Shown piece by piece: positions 18,887-18,970 of a stretch of DNA of 18,970 nucleotides. A program made the position numbers and the translations under genes. This DNA is from Rhodocollybia butyracea (Eukaryota; Basidiomycota; Agaricomycetes; Agaricales; Omphalotaceae), in the NCBI GenBank assembly GCA_015501585.1, contig JADNRY010001015.1, positions 1 through 18,970 on the forward strand. The letters run 5' to 3'. Within the stretch, counting starts at the first letter, position 1. Each line of letters begins with the position of its first letter. The notes below the pieces were generated by a model, which saw only the letters and a list, made by a program, of their open reading frames with translations, was not told the origin of the DNA and did no database searches.

Positions 18887-18970
18887 TCTGCAGACTCTCA
18901 ATCTTCTGCTGCATCTTTGTCATCCATAGAAGACCGCTTTAACAACCTCCCATGCAGTTCTCCATGTAGA
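18887..18970 (-). pseudogene. Tail fragment of a second F-box/LRR copy, cut by window edge
   Basis: The last 84 bases are a direct repeat of 16707-16792: the first 20 bases (TCTGCAGACTCTCAATCTTC) are identical and the rest is similar with small gaps. On the minus strand the first copy encodes WNAVKAALPVMLKMQGKIES, the C-terminus of the F-box/LRR protein. Here the matching residues (W-VVKAV, then KMQQKIESLQ) fall in different frames, so this copy also looks shifted. The gene would continue beyond the window. Confidence 0.5.

Noticed and set aside
1..18970. A previously undescribed multi-gene system
   Set aside because: Gene families are mutually unrelated, strands are mixed, and no shared regulatory motif or conserved partnership is visible; calling a system would be speculation.

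Overview
The window looks like nuclear DNA of an Agaricomycete (mushroom-type basidiomycete). Nearly every gene is cut by 47-75 nt introns. The families seen are typical of that group: seven-helix DUF6534 proteins, the HNH_2 nuclease family, a Clp1/BTB-like protein, an expanded AGC-type kinase family and an F-box/LRR family. Two universal genes, a DASH subunit and an Arp2/3 subunit, anchor the eukaryotic assignment. All gene models below were built by hand by splicing exons so that reading frame, splice signals and family motifs agree; none was tested against transcripts or databases.

Layout. 1-653: non-coding, with a hairpin directly before a TATA box. 654-4381 (+): two tandem paralogues of a DUF6534-like membrane protein, each with 11 exons and the same intron positions, including a 13-nt micro-exon. 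4479-5704 (+): HNH_2-type protein with an acidic tail and a Pro where the first catalytic His should be. 6261-6724 (+): DAD3 of the DASH kinetochore complex. 6793-8240 (-): ARPC1 of Arp2/3, convergent with DAD3. 8818-11272 (+): membrane-anchored heparinase II/III-like protein, divergent from ARPC1. 12639-13848 (+): Clp1/BTB-like protein. 14515-16119 (-): AGC-like kinase with several frameshifts. 16690-18339 (-): F-box/LRR gene with several frameshifts. 18887-18970 (-): start of a second copy of the F-box gene tail, cut by the window edge.

How the parts relate. There is no sign of a co-regulated pathway or operon-like cluster. The middle (6.2-11.3 kb) is a housekeeping core. The flanks hold duplicated, fast-evolving lineage-specific families: intact tandem copies on the left and decaying copies on the right. 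The most notable signals are local reading-frame swaps. In these, closely similar DNA is read in another frame over a short stretch: a loop of DUF6534 copy 1, the kinase catalytic loop, and the N-terminus of the heparinase-like gene. Several involve one surplus A in an A-run, so homopolymer sequencing error is a serious alternative to real mutation. I found no convincing new mobile element, CRISPR array or RNA gene.
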